A stretch of 64,000 nt of DNA from Prorocentrum cordatum (taxonomy: Eukaryota > Sar > Dinophyceae > Prorocentrales > Prorocentraceae): contig CAUYUJ010019941.1 of NCBI GenBank assembly GCA_963575745.1, positions 37,501 through 101,500 on the forward strand. The letters run 5' to 3'. Position numbers and translations under genes: made by a program. The notes beneath the pieces are model-generated. The model was given only the letters and a program-made list of their open reading frames with translations, had not been told where the DNA came from and searched no databases. Below are positions 54,841 through 64,000 of the stretch, one piece after another; position 1 is the first letter of the stretch; each line of letters begins with the position of its first letter.

Positions 54841-55700
54841 AGCCCCCCGCTTCCGTTTCGAGGAAGGGGGGCCCTTTCCCCTTCCCCCACCGCCAGATCT
54901 AGACGAGGCGGCCACGACCGCATGGAGAATCCAAGATGGCATAAGATGGCTCCAAGATGGCCCTAAAAACAAGGATGCCCTCAAATCTGAAACACGCTGA
55001 CGCGAGGCCGGTCACCATGACAACCTCCATGGTGCCTCCGAAGCGTCCCAAAGCCCCTCAAGATGGTTCCGACTGGCCACGGGCCACCCCGAAGGCGCCC
55101 TCAAGAAGTCCACACCCGTCCAATCCTGAAGAAAATCACGGATTATTGTGTTATCGCTCATTCGTTTCCGACGGGCTTCCGAAGCTTCGGATGGGCTCCA
55201 AGATAATTCAATAAAGCCCCGGGAGCGGTCCAAGAAGGTTCCAAGGTGGCCCTGGGGGGCGTCGGACAGAGTCCCAGGAGCGCCCCAAGAGGGCCCAGGA
55301 GCGACCTGGGTGGTCCCAAGGGGGCGGGGCTGCCAGGGGAGGCGCCGTTTTTTGATCGATGCCCTCCAGGTTGGCCCCAAGACAGCCCCTGAGGCCACCA
55401 AGACAGCCCCGCGAGACCCTCAAGAGGACCTCACCCCCCCATATGTTCTCAAGAGGGCTCCAACTAATCACACCAGCCCTCTGGGCGTAGGTGGTCTAGT
55501 GCGTTTCCGCTTCCAATTTCCAAATTATCCCCTGTCCCTACCCTCACCCCTGGGGTCTGTCCCCCCCCTATCCACCACCCCCTCCACCCACCCACCCACC
55601 CACCCCCAAACACCCCCCTCCACCACCCCCTCCACCTCCCCCTCCACCCCCCCTCCACCCTCTTAAGGCCCTCTTGGAGCCGTCTTGGGGCCCTCTTGGA
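54841..55700. repeat. Intron 2 (left part): word tract
   Basis: CCAAGATGGCTCC and CCCAAGACAGCCCC words (54930-55440) and a CCACCCACCC run at 55565-55650. Non-coding and probably intronic. Confidence 0.5.
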
Positions 55701-56365
55701 TTCCGACGGGGGGGCCCGGACAGGGTGGGCGGGCTCCCGAGGGGCCTCAAGAGGGGGCCAGGAGGGCCCCAAGAGGACCCCAAGAAGGCTCTTCAGGGTG
55801 TCACTTTCAGCGCCCCTGAAAGTGACACCCTCCAGGGCCCTTTTGGAGCCGTCTGGGGGGCCTCTTGGAGCCGTCTGTGGGTCCTCCAGGAGCCTCAAGA
55901 GGGGGCCAGGACAGGGTGGGAGGCCTCCCGAGGGGGCCCAAGAGGGGGCAAGGAGAGCCCCAAGGGGACCCCACGAAGGCCATTCAGGGTGTCACTTTCA
56001 GCGCCCCTGAAAGTGACACCCTCCAGGGCCCTCTTGGAGCCGTCTTGGGGGCCTGTTGGAGCCGTCTGGGGGTCCTCCAGGAGCCCCAACAGGGGGCCAG
56101 GACAGGGTGGGAGGGCTCCCGAGGGGCTTCAAGAGGGGGCCAGGAGGGCCCCAAGGGGACCACAAGAAGGCCCTTCAGGGTGTCACTTTCAGCGCCCCTG
56201 AAAGTGACACCCTCCAGGGCCCTTTTGGAGCCGTCTGGGGGGCCTCTTGGAGCCGTCTGGGGATCCTCTTGAAGACTCAAGAGGGGGCCAGGACAGGGTG
56301 GGAGGGCTCCCGAGTGGCCTCAAGAGGGGGCCAGGCGGGCCCCAAGAGGACCCCGACAAGGCCCC
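55701..56365. repeat. 191-bp tandem array with a 15-bp-stem hairpin in each unit
   Basis: Three hairpins, GGGTGTCACTTTCAG-CGCCC-CTGAAAGTGACACCC, lie at 55796-55830, 55987-56021 and 56178-56212, exactly 191 bp apart, with perfect stems. Between them GGAGCCGTCTGGGGG and GGGGGCCAGGACAGGGTGGG recur. The array lies in the putative intron 2 of the minus-strand gene. Confidence 0.9.
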
Positions 56366-56747
56366 AACCCAGTTTTATCATGATAGAGCTGGTTTTGGGC
56401 CCCCTTGGAGCCGTCTTGGGCCCTCTTGGCACCCTCTGGGGGCTCCCAAAAACCTTCCACGGGACACCCGGGGAGACTCCGAGTCATTCAATAATTTTCT
56501 GATTCTTCCGTTCGTCCGTGTTCCTCCTGCCGCATTATCCTCCCCCTCCTCGCCTTCCCTTTCCTTCTCCTCCTCATCATTCTCCTCTTGCTCCTCCTCT
56601 TCCTCCTCATCCTATGCACATCCTTCTCCCCACTCCATCATCCATCCATCCAGCATCATTATCCTCCTCCCTCCTTCGCACGGTTCGGCGATCCCCTGCG
56701 ACGCTCCCACACTTCCCTGATCACCTCAACTCGCTCGGGCGTCGCTC
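56366..56747. repeat. Unassigned sequence with CT-rich tract
   Basis: CTCCTCTTCCTCCTC-type repeats at 56530-56690. No gene recognised. Confidence 0.5.
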
Positions 56748-57152
56748 CTGGATGGGCGGGTGGGGATGCGTGAAGCGTCAAGAAATTCCAGAGGCTGCAA
56801 AGGGGAAAGGACACGAAGGCCTCTATGGATGATTCCTGAATTCGTGGTGGTCGTCGTCATCGTCGTAGCCGTCGTCGTTGCCACCACATCTCCCGCGGCA
56901 TCAGCCTCCACCTCTCCCCAATCCTCCCACATCTGGCCCCCCCCCTCGCCCTCCTCGTCGTCACCGTCCTCTCCCTTACTCCCGCTCCGCCGCCTGTTGC
57001 AAATCCTTCGGAAGGACCGCGGAAGCCACATGTAGCCCCCAATCCGCTTTGGTGTGCCACTGCGTGCTGCTCCGCTTCCTCTGTTAAGACAACTCGCCTG
57101 TTAATCAGATCCGGATGGCCGGGCGGGGACACGCGAAGCGTCACTAATAATC
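56748..57152 (-). repeat. Direct repeats at the exon 2 / intron 2 border
   Basis: About 45 bp of the exon 2 end (57105-57152) recurs diverged at 56748-56795. On the minus strand: GACGCTTCGCGTGTCCCCGC against GACGCTTCACGCATCCCCAC, followed by GCCCATCC-like sequence. The distal copy is preceded by TTTGCAG, a good 3' splice site. Confidence 0.55.
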
Positions 57153-57898
57153 CCCAGGAACTCAGACGCAGCAGAATAATGCGAGCCCCAACGGGTCCAC
57201 TTCACTTTCTCTGTCAGTGCTGTGAAGGCCCTGTGGTGCGGCATGTTGTTGATTACTCGCTTCACGTGGTCCTCGGAGCCGAAGTCTGGGGGGGAGTCGC
57301 CCATGGCCTCGCAGACGTCCTGAAACGACTCCAGTAACAACTCGTCGTCGGGCGAGGCGTGCAAGGCGAAAGCCTGGACCGCCTCCATCGACTTGGAGAA
57401 GTTCTCTTCCGTGAGGAACGGCGCGTGGTCGTAGTTGAACACCGCGCTCGTGTCGAGGATCATCTGCCAACACCCGCAGCCCGAAGCAGCGAGGTACATG
57501 TCCCGCGGGCACCGGTGCAACGGATCCATGGTACTCAGAATACGGAGTTGGCTGGCCAACCACACCCACATGGGGCTGTCCTTAGGCCCCTCGTCGGCAA
57601 CGATGCTGCACACTGGATGGCTGGAAATGGGGCCCCAGGAGATGTCATACCGGGTCTTCTTTGACTTGCTGTCGAACACGCACGACCGGTGGCCCTCCAC
57701 ACCGTCGGGGACCTCGAACGGGTAGGGCCTTTTGCAAGGTTTCGTGTAACGACTCTCCGTGGAGCTCAAAGGCGAGCAACTCCCCGTTTTCGCCCAACGG
57801 CGCAGCCCGCAGTTGACCAGACTCAGTGCGTGGTCGAGTGCACGGCCGGTATGGTCCGCCACCGTGCTGCGAGGCACCGCATGGGGGTATTTGGGTTC
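57110..57898 (-). CDS. Orphan dinoflagellate protein, exon 2
   Basis: Minus-strand exon of about 260 codons. The left edge is inferred at GCGCAG|GAACCC (57898), phase 0, giving EPKYPHAVPRSTVADHTGRA. The core reads PYPFEVPDGVEGHRSCVFDS, then CSIVADEGPKDSPMWVWLA and LRILSTMDPLHRCPRDMYLA. The spacing of the acidic VADEG strand and the following DPLHR motif resembles the first two acidic strands of an RNase H-like fold, so a captured or active transposase-like domain is possible. That is inference only. The exon ends near EFLGIISDASR; possible donors are ATTA|GTGACG and TCGC|GTGTCC. The frame's own stop is at 57101-57103. Confidence 0.6.
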
Positions 57899-58845
57899 CT
57901 GCGCCCTCCCCGCATAGACTGAAGGAAGTGCCCTAAGCGGGGCGGGGGCCCGCGAGGTCTGGGAGTTCCCGAGCGCTCCCCGGCACCCCCAGGGCCAGCC
58001 GAACGACGCTTCCCGATGCGAGCGCTACCTCAATGCAACATGTTTCCTGGACGTTCCCGGGCCCGGAGTAGAAAGCACACAGTGAGCCCTGGAAGCCCTC
58101 CTGCGCCAAGGTGGCATCCGAGAGCACCGTCAATCACCCGGGAGGCCTCGCGGGCCCTCGATGGGTCTATGGGGGGCCCTCTGGAGGCCCCCGCGAGACC
58201 TTCCAGAGGCCCGCGAAAGAGCCCCTCCCCCCCCCAAAAGCCGCCCGCGCGGGGTCCCCCAAGGAGCCTCCACAGGCCCCCCGACAGACCCACGAATAAT
58301 CCAAGAACCGAGGCCCCGCGTCCTAGGCTCGGCGGCGGGGCAGGCAGATGGCCAGTGGATAAGCAGCCACGCGCTGCAGAGAGTCAGACGCCTTCTTCTT
58401 TCTGACAGCCGCCGCGGCGGCCCGGCGCCGATGGTGCAGGAGCTGCGTGCGGAGCCTTGAGCGCCAGGTGGTCCTGGCCGCTGCCTGGCCCAGTCCGAGG
58501 CCCCGCAAGGTCGTCTTCAGCGCTGGGAGCGCCTGAGGGGAGCAGGGCGCGCCAGGGGGCCAGACGGCGGCACGAAAAAACCCGGCGCTGCAACATTCCA
58601 GGAATAAACCCGGACACAGGGCCTAAAGGCCTCCCAAACCCCCCCTAAACCCGGACACAGACCCCAATCCTGCAGTGCAGCAAAAAAAAAAAACGCTCAA
58701 CGACCTGCGGCCGACAACCGCCAGGGCAGCCGCCGCGCATGCCTCGGGGGCCCAGGGGGGGCTCTGACAGGATCGTCGGCCCTGACGTTTGTAGCCGCGT
58801 GCGTGGCCGTGCCCGCCGAGCGTCCCCCCCCCAATGACAGGGCAC
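57899..58845 (-). other. Inferred intron 1 (GT-AG, phase 0)
   Basis: On the minus strand the donor is TTACAG|GTGCCC at 58846/58845 and the acceptor GGGCGCAG at 57899. Both sides are phase 0, so exon 1 and exon 2 join in frame as WLPLQ + EPKYPHAV. 947 nt, GC-rich, with an A12 run in the minus-strand T direction near 58680-58693. Nothing else recognised inside. Confidence 0.55.
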
Positions 58846-60009
58846 CTGTAAAGGTAACCATCCAGAGATGCCGTCCGCCAGGGGCAGGCTCACCGCGGTG
58901 TTCAGCAGCTCAGGGGGGCCCGAAAGACAATCAGGTGCCAGTGCGACGTGGCTTGCTTTGTCCAGCTGCGCAGCCCAGAAAGCATGATACTTATTCATGA
59001 CTATGCCCTCTTCGCGCGCCGCGTCGCGGCTTCGGGGGGCATGTTCCGAGTACTGCAAACCACTGCTAGACCTGATGACTCCAATGCCATTTTGCGTCAG
59101 CCAGTGCTTGGTCATGCGCCTGCTGCGACATGCGCCCTGCAACACTGGGGTGCCCTCGCTCGTGCCCTGCAGCCCGCCCTCTGGCTCCGTGTTGGCGTCC
59201 ACCAATTCGGCCAGCTGCCAGAACACCTGGAAGACGAATGTGTCCATGCGCTCGCACTGCCCGGTCTGGGCCGCCCACAGAAACTCAGAAGCCCGATCCT
59301 GTCGCCAGCCCTCCCCATATTCTTTCACCATCGTGTCGAACAGAGCGCGCTGATGGACGCAGTCGCCCTGGCATCGCAAACCGGAGCAATCTGGCAACTC
59401 CCACCCTGAGTTTAAGAGCACTGGTAGCTGGCTGCCAGAGACGCGAGAGAAAGCCGTGAAGATATCCCGGGCCTTCTGACGCACGGCAGGTTTATTGCTA
59501 GATTTCATGCTCATCAGGAAAAGAAGCGCCCATGCCGTTGAGGACATGATTTCGATGTCGTGGTACTTTGTGAGCTCACATTCGTCGTTGACACCCTTTG
59601 ACCGAGCCTGCTTACGGGAGGGCCGCATGTGCACGTCGCCGTCCATTTCAAAGAAGTCCAAGAGCTTCCCCATGCGATCTGAGAACTTCTTGTGGCGAAG
59701 GTACGTGGCAAGGTCCCTACCCTTGGCGTTGAAGCCGAGCTTGTAATAGAATTCCCGCAGCTCCCACCAGATCCGCGGGCCGTCATCATGCAACGGAACT
59801 CCCAAAACTGACGCCTGTGCTGCGAAAGAGATCCTGCCGGAATAATCCGACATCTTCGAGAATCGCAACGCTGCTGCACCGAACCCTCCGTCACCGCCAG
59901 AGGAGGACGCGGAGATGACTCCTGCACGTGTTTCCCCTTCTCTGCGTTTGGGTTTCCTCTCAACCTTCCCGGGGTCGAACAACGCATCGTCATCATTGAA
60001 ATCTCCCAT
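58846..60009 (-). CDS. Orphan dinoflagellate protein, N-terminal exon (exon 1)
   Basis: Starts at ATG 60007-60009 (MGDFNDDDALFDPGKVERKP) and runs exactly 388 codons to the inferred donor. It has an acidic start, a basic patch (KVERKPKRREGETR), a Ser/Gly linker and then a folded-looking region (RIWWELREFYYKLGFNAKGR, ATYLRHKKFSDRMGKLLDFF). Cys residues at CSGLRCQGDCVHQRA are a possible small metal site. No named domain is recognised. The open frame continues beyond the donor to a stop at 58645, but that tail is Arg/Pro-rich low-quality sequence, in keeping with intron. Together the three exons would give a protein of roughly 1,400-1,450 residues. The promoter is not identifiable; dinoflagellate promoters lack clear TATA boxes. 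Confidence 0.65.
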
Positions 60010-60559
60010 TGTGTTCAATGAGTGCGTTACCGAAACGAGCTGGAGGAGAAACGGCTGTGGGATGATTGGTGCTTAGACGACGGTGATGCGGCCTGCGAGC
60101 GCCAATCGACCGATGGCATGCAGGGGGGCAAGATTTGTCCGCCCTTCAACCTTGATTCATTTTTTTGGAGGCCCGCCGGGTCTCGAACCCTGGCAAGACG
60201 AGATCCCTGCATAGCCATGGGAAGCCCTCTGCAAACCCTTGGGAAAATCCCAAGAGGCCCGACGGTAGCCTCAAGAAGGGCCCCACAGGGCCCGAACAGG
60301 GCTCCAAGAGGACCCCGAAAATCCCAGACAACATCGCTATGGACGCAACGTGTGGCCCGCTCAGCTCTCATGCGGCCTTCCAAGGGTGTCCAGGAGGATC
60401 TGCGAGGGCCCACAGCGCAGCCCAAGAAGGGCCGAAGTACGGTGTCCAAGTGCACACCCGACTTGAGCCCGTTATGGGCCCCTTTTGGCGCCATCCTGGG
60501 GCTGCCTCGGGGCCCTCCAGGGCCCTCAAATGCTGCCCAGTAGAACCCCAAAATGGTTC
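60010..60559. other. 5' flank of the minus-strand gene
   Basis: Contains CCCAAGAGG-type words (60240-60480) and a tRNA-like B-box segment on the minus strand (60179-60217). No gene recognised. Confidence 0.45.
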
Positions 60560-61075
60560 CGCAGAGGGCCCCAAAAAGCAGCGCAGAAGCACAACTGGAA
60601 CTACCCTAAGAAGCACCGTAGAAGCACCACTGGAATTACCCCAAGAAGCACCCGATCACGAAAGCACCGCAGGAGCACCACTGGAATTACCCCAAGAGGC
60701 AGCGCAGAAGCACCACAGGAATTACCCCAAGAAGCACCGCAGAAGCACCACTGGAATTACCCCAAGAAGCACCCGATCACGAAAGCACCGCGGGAGCACA
60801 ACTGGAATTACCCCAAGAGGCAGCGCAGAAGCACCACTGGAATTACCCCAAGAGGCAACGCAGAAGCACCACTGGAAGTACCCCAAGAAGCAGCGCAGAA
60901 GCACCACTGGAAGTACCACAGGAAGCGCCCGAACACGACAGCACCGCAGAAGCACCACTGGCATTACCCCAAGAGGCAGCGCAGAAGCCCCACTGGATGT
61001 ACCCCAAGAAGCAGCGCAGAAGCACCACAGGAATTACCCCAAGAGGCCCCCGATCACGAAAGCTTGAGGCAGACG
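60560..61075 (+). repeat. 35-bp tandem array
   Basis: Units with AGAAGCACCACTGGAATTAC and CCCAAGA(A/G)GCAGCGC, 35 bp long. Several carry an extra CCCGATCACGAAAGCACCG. Because 35 is not a multiple of three, each frame rotates through STTGITPR, KHHWNYPK and APLELPQE peptides. Not a protein gene. Confidence 0.85.
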
Positions 61076-61171
61076 CAACTTGAAGCAGACGGCTACGGAA
61101 GGCCAGATCACCCCCGACCCGGGGCAGGCCACGACGGAGACCCCGAAAATCATCGAAAATGGGATGCCGAA

Positions 61172-61977
61172 CCCCCCCAGCGTCTGCATAAAAGGGCGCA
61201 CCTCTCGGGGCCCATTTTCGGCCTTCAGGTGACCAGAAAACGTTTCCTGCCAGCGGGGCTTCAGGTGACGGGGGGGCTGCGCCCGCCCAGCCCGTCTTTG
61301 GGGGAGGGAGTGGGGTGCCTGGTGGGCTGGAGGTGCGGAGGCTCTGTAGGAGGAGGCCCGGCATTGGGCTAGGGAAGCCCGAGACCCGGTTTGTGTCAGG
61401 ATTTCCATTGACACAAATTCTTCGTCCCGACGGCTCTTGGACGGCCTGGCGCCAGGGAAGGGCCTCCACAGGGCCCAAGGCGCTCCCGGCCTGCTCCAAG
61501 ACGGCCCAAGATCGGCTCCATACGGCCACAAGAGCCCCCCCGTATGCTCGAAAGACCCCTCCCGACCGCTCGGAGACCCGGTTTGCGTCAAGATTTCCAT
61601 TGACACAAATTCTTCGCCCGTCTTGGAGCCCAGCCAGCGCCCTGTCGGGGCCCTCCCGAGGCGGCCTCTGACCCCGTCATGGGGTTCTGGAGGGGCGTCC
61701 CCAGCCACCCCAGAACCGACCAAAATGGGACACCGACCCCCCCCCCCACGGTGTACCCGGAAGGCCCCGGTACACCGAGGGGGGGGGGACACTCTTATGC
61801 AGACGGTGGGGGCGGACTCTTTTATGCAAACGTCAAGGGGGACCCTTGAGGGCCGAAATGCGAGAACCGTGTTCCAATCACCTGAGGGCCGCACTGTGGG
61901 AAGCGTTTTCCTGACACCTGAGGGCCGAAAAGGAGCCCCGAGAGGTGCGCCCTTTTTTATGCAAACGCTGTTGGAGG
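61172..61977. mobile_element. Fold-back element with about 78-bp arms
   Basis: 61172-61249 is the reverse complement of 61899-61977: CGTCTGCATAAAAGGGCGCA, CCTCTCGGGGC and AAAACGTTTCC against GGAAGCGTTTT, GCCCCGAGAGG and TGCGCCCTTTTTTATGCAAA. About 650 bp lie between, including a direct repeat (61381-61425 and 61573-61620, ATTTCCATTGACACAAATTC) and the hairpin CGGTGTACC/GGTACACCG (61750-61778). No transposase seen. Confidence 0.75.
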
Positions 61978-62895
61978 GTCACTTTTATGGAAACGGTGGG
62001 GCGCGCCACCTACACGCTTGCACGCGCGCTTTGGTTCTAATTTGTTGCGCCTCCCTGGGGCGACCGATGTCCAGACCGGTACTCTGCTGTCAGATCGGCT
62101 CGCTGGCCCATCCGCTATCAGAAGCTGCCCTGCGAGCGTGGCCAATAGGCGAATGTCGCCGCAGACACTGTTCGGCACGCCTCGAGCGGGACTCGCACGG
62201 CGCTCCTGTCCAGAGTCCTCAGCAAGGCCGACCCGAAGCGCAAGAGGCGTTGGCATCGAGACGATGCCAGAACTCCACGAGTCCAACACGATCCTGACTG
62301 TCTCCTCAACGCCGTCCTCCAACTGGTGCTTTGTAGTTCGACGGTGTTCCACTCCCTCCTGCTACCTCTTCGTTTTCACCAACACCCCCTCTACCTGCTC
62401 CACTCCTTCGTCCGCCCACTTTCTCCTCATCCTTTCTATTTCGCAGAGACTCTTTCCACCTCCTCCTCAGCCGTTGTTTTCGCGGCGTGGGCGCCACCTG
62501 TGGCAGTGCAGTTTGTGTGTGCGTGGTACGTGGATTTCTCTCGCCTCGCACGTCCCCCCCTCCTCCCCCTCCATCCCTTCCCTATCCCGTCCTCCTCGGG
62601 CCACGGCCACCGCACTGTCATCGCATCTTGCCGCATCAGAGAACCTAAATTCGTGACATTTTCGTTGCGTCACGAGCTGCCGGGCCCAACATGTCGTGAC
62701 ACGTTCATTTCGTTTTGCAGCTCGGCGGACTGCGCTTTGGCCCCTGCCACCCTCCCTTACCTCCTCCTGTCCCCTCCCATCCCTGTCGCTCGGATGCGCG
62801 CGCACGGTTCTAAGATCCGCCGCCGTGCCCCCTGGCACGTGGAGGCGTGCTAGAGTGCCGAGTGGTGTCTAGCAGGGTTTCTGTAATTTCCCGAA
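61978..62895. other. Unassigned 0.9-kb stretch
   Basis: Low repeat content, several overlapping frames, no recognisable protein. Confidence 0.35.
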
Positions 62896-63395
62896 GCCCC
62901 CCCCCCGCCCCCCTGTGAGGAAACACCCAGGCGCGTGCATCGCCCCCTCTTTCCGAGGCTCTGTCGGCGGGCAGACGCGTCCCTGACGTTCTCCAACGCC
63001 CCCAAGATGCCCAGGACGGCCCCCAAGATGGAACTGGCAGGTCTCCAAGTCGCCATGATCGCCCAAGAGGCCTCCATGGCGGCCTCAGATGGCCCCAGCG
63101 TGGTTCAAGACGGCCTGCAGACGGCCCAAGAAGCCTCCAAGACGGGCCCAGAGATGTAAAAGGAAATCGGGGTTAAAACTGAGGGCGGAAATTCGGGCAG
63201 TTATAGGGCTTGAGTCAAGGGAGCTTGAGCCAATATTCCAGATTGTTCAGATTGTTCAAATGCCTTCCAATATTCCAGATTGTTCAAATGCCTTCCAAAG
63301 CCCACCAGGGGCCTCCCGTGCTCCCTCGCACAGCTGACGCCCATAAAGCTAGACTGTCACGGTGGCGGGACGAGCCGCTGGCAGCTGGACAACGA
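62896..63395 (+). repeat. Dispersed 500-bp repeat, copy 2
   Basis: Partner of 51431-51945, starting with a C/G run and CACCCAGGCGCGTGCATCGC. It has a private insert with a tandem TATTCCAGATTGTTCAAATG (about 63233-63295). Confidence 0.75.
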
Positions 63396-63486
63396 TGACG
63401 ATGATGATCTGCGGCGTCATGCATAGCAGACCGCCCCGAGATACCTAAAGCACCCGCGCAGACGAAATCGAGAAGCGCGGCAGCTT

Positions 63487-63513
63487 AAAAAATGCTCCGG
63501 GCGGAGCTTTTTT
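63487..63513 (+). other. A-tract/hairpin/T-tract
   Basis: AAAAAA-T-GCTCC-GGGC-GGAGC-TTTTTT: a 5-bp GC stem flanked by paired A6/T6. The T6 end would serve as a polymerase III stop on either strand. A B-box-like GGTTCGAAATCC follows at 63559-63570. Confidence 0.5.
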
Positions 63514-63791
63514 GTCAAAGCCAACCTAGCTATGTACACACCCTGCCAAGAGCGCGCTGGTTCGAAATCCGCCGCCGGCAAGTGGCTAGAGGGCCTCCTG
63601 GCGGGGCCCCCACCTGCAGAGGCGGCGGCTCTCGTTCCACATCGGGGCAGGCGTTTGCCAAAGAGCACGTTCCGCAGACGACAAAAAGTGTTTCGCGCCT
63701 GGGTGGGAGGCGGCGGCAAAACACGCGAGCATCTAGGCGGCAAAACAGAGCTCGCCCACCTGGGCAACCCCAAGACGATCGGTCGAATTCT

Positions 63792-64000
63792 TCAGCTGCC
63801 TCCCGCAACCTCCGCAGGAGGAGGCGACGGGGGAGACTCCTGCTCTGGCTGCTCAGCGGCTGCTGGCTGCTCAGCGGCTGCTGCATCAGGGGGCCCTGTC
63901 GGGCCCTCGGGCGCCGCGCCCGGCACAGCGCCCGCCGGCCCCCCGCCCGCCTGCGCGGCCGCCTTCGGCGCAGATGCTTTCGGACCCGTTGCAGTGGCGG
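63792..64000 (-). CDS. Possible disordered coding exon, open at the window edge
   Basis: Minus-strand frame of 69 codons entering from beyond 64000 and stopping at 63792-63794. It is rich in Ala, Pro, Gly and Glu (GPKASAPKAAAQAGGG, then AAAEQPAAAEQPEQESPPSP). The composition resembles the disordered N-terminal stretch of exon 3 of the orphan gene. It may be a protein tail or chance reading of GC-rich DNA. A GAG|GTTGCG donor lies just before the stop. Confidence 0.3.
   Translation of the reverse strand, partial: ATATGPKASAPKAAAQAGGGPAGAVPGAAPEGPTGPPDAAAAEQPAAAEQPEQESPPSPPPAEVAGGS

Noticed and set aside
60179-60217. Complete tRNA gene
   Set aside because: Box spacing is too short and no anticodon arm or acceptor stem closes.
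61034-61894. 286-codon minus-strand frame with a duplicated EEFVSMEILTQTGS peptide
   Set aside because: The peptide is a direct repeat inside a fold-back element. No recognised domain, and the rest is Arg/Pro-rich.

Overview
The window looks like nuclear DNA of a dinoflagellate, most likely a large-genome, GC-rich species of the Prorocentrum type. The species is inference; the lineage rests on four observations. Coding density is very low. The proteins that do show are of dinoflagellate character: 35-residue pentatricopeptide (PPR) units of the form SYNAGISACEKGEQWQRAL, and a large orphan protein. Introns are long and packed with repeats. Triplet and G/C-rich simple repeats are extreme. I see no bacterial operon structure, rRNA, clear tRNA, CRISPR or spliced-leader gene. 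Most long open frames are reading-through of simple repeats or satellites and are not listed as genes.

Layout. 1-5 kb: an 83-bp satellite split by a 3.7-kb terminal-inverted-repeat (TIR) element that itself carries a 42-bp array. 5-13 kb: almost unbroken triplet repeats (TCC, GAC, GGA, GAT). 13-30 kb: simple repeats, a 77-bp satellite that stays open in all + frames, and many short hairpin (MITE-like) elements. 30.6-47.3 kb: six PPR-coding blocks plus three decayed ones, all on the + strand, separated by long tracts of a degenerate word (CCCAAGACGGCCC / CCCAAGAGG). 48-50 kb: a 51-bp satellite and an AT-richer block. 52.4-60.0 kb: a minus-strand gene that I reconstruct as at least three exons, joined in phase by a GT-AG intron between exons 1 and 2. 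60-64 kb: a 35-bp tandem array, a fold-back element, a dispersed 500-bp repeat, and a possible coding exon at the right edge.

The most interesting structure is at the PPR blocks. Eight of the nine (six coding, two decayed) are preceded by a short hairpin whose stem sequence changes while its pairing is kept. The hairpin sits 8-13 nt before the point where PPR homology starts (usually AG|TC), the likely 3' splice site. Each block also ends in a decayed half-repeat. This suggests a structured 3' splice element, or the footprint of an intron-making mobile element, that travels with the PPR exons.

At least ten short inverted-repeat or interspersed families were found by comparing the window with itself. 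One has seven copies with the TIR core CCCCCTACAGGGGG; another has six copies containing ACACACAGACACAA. A 33-kb inverted repeat encloses two perfect GGA-loop hairpins.
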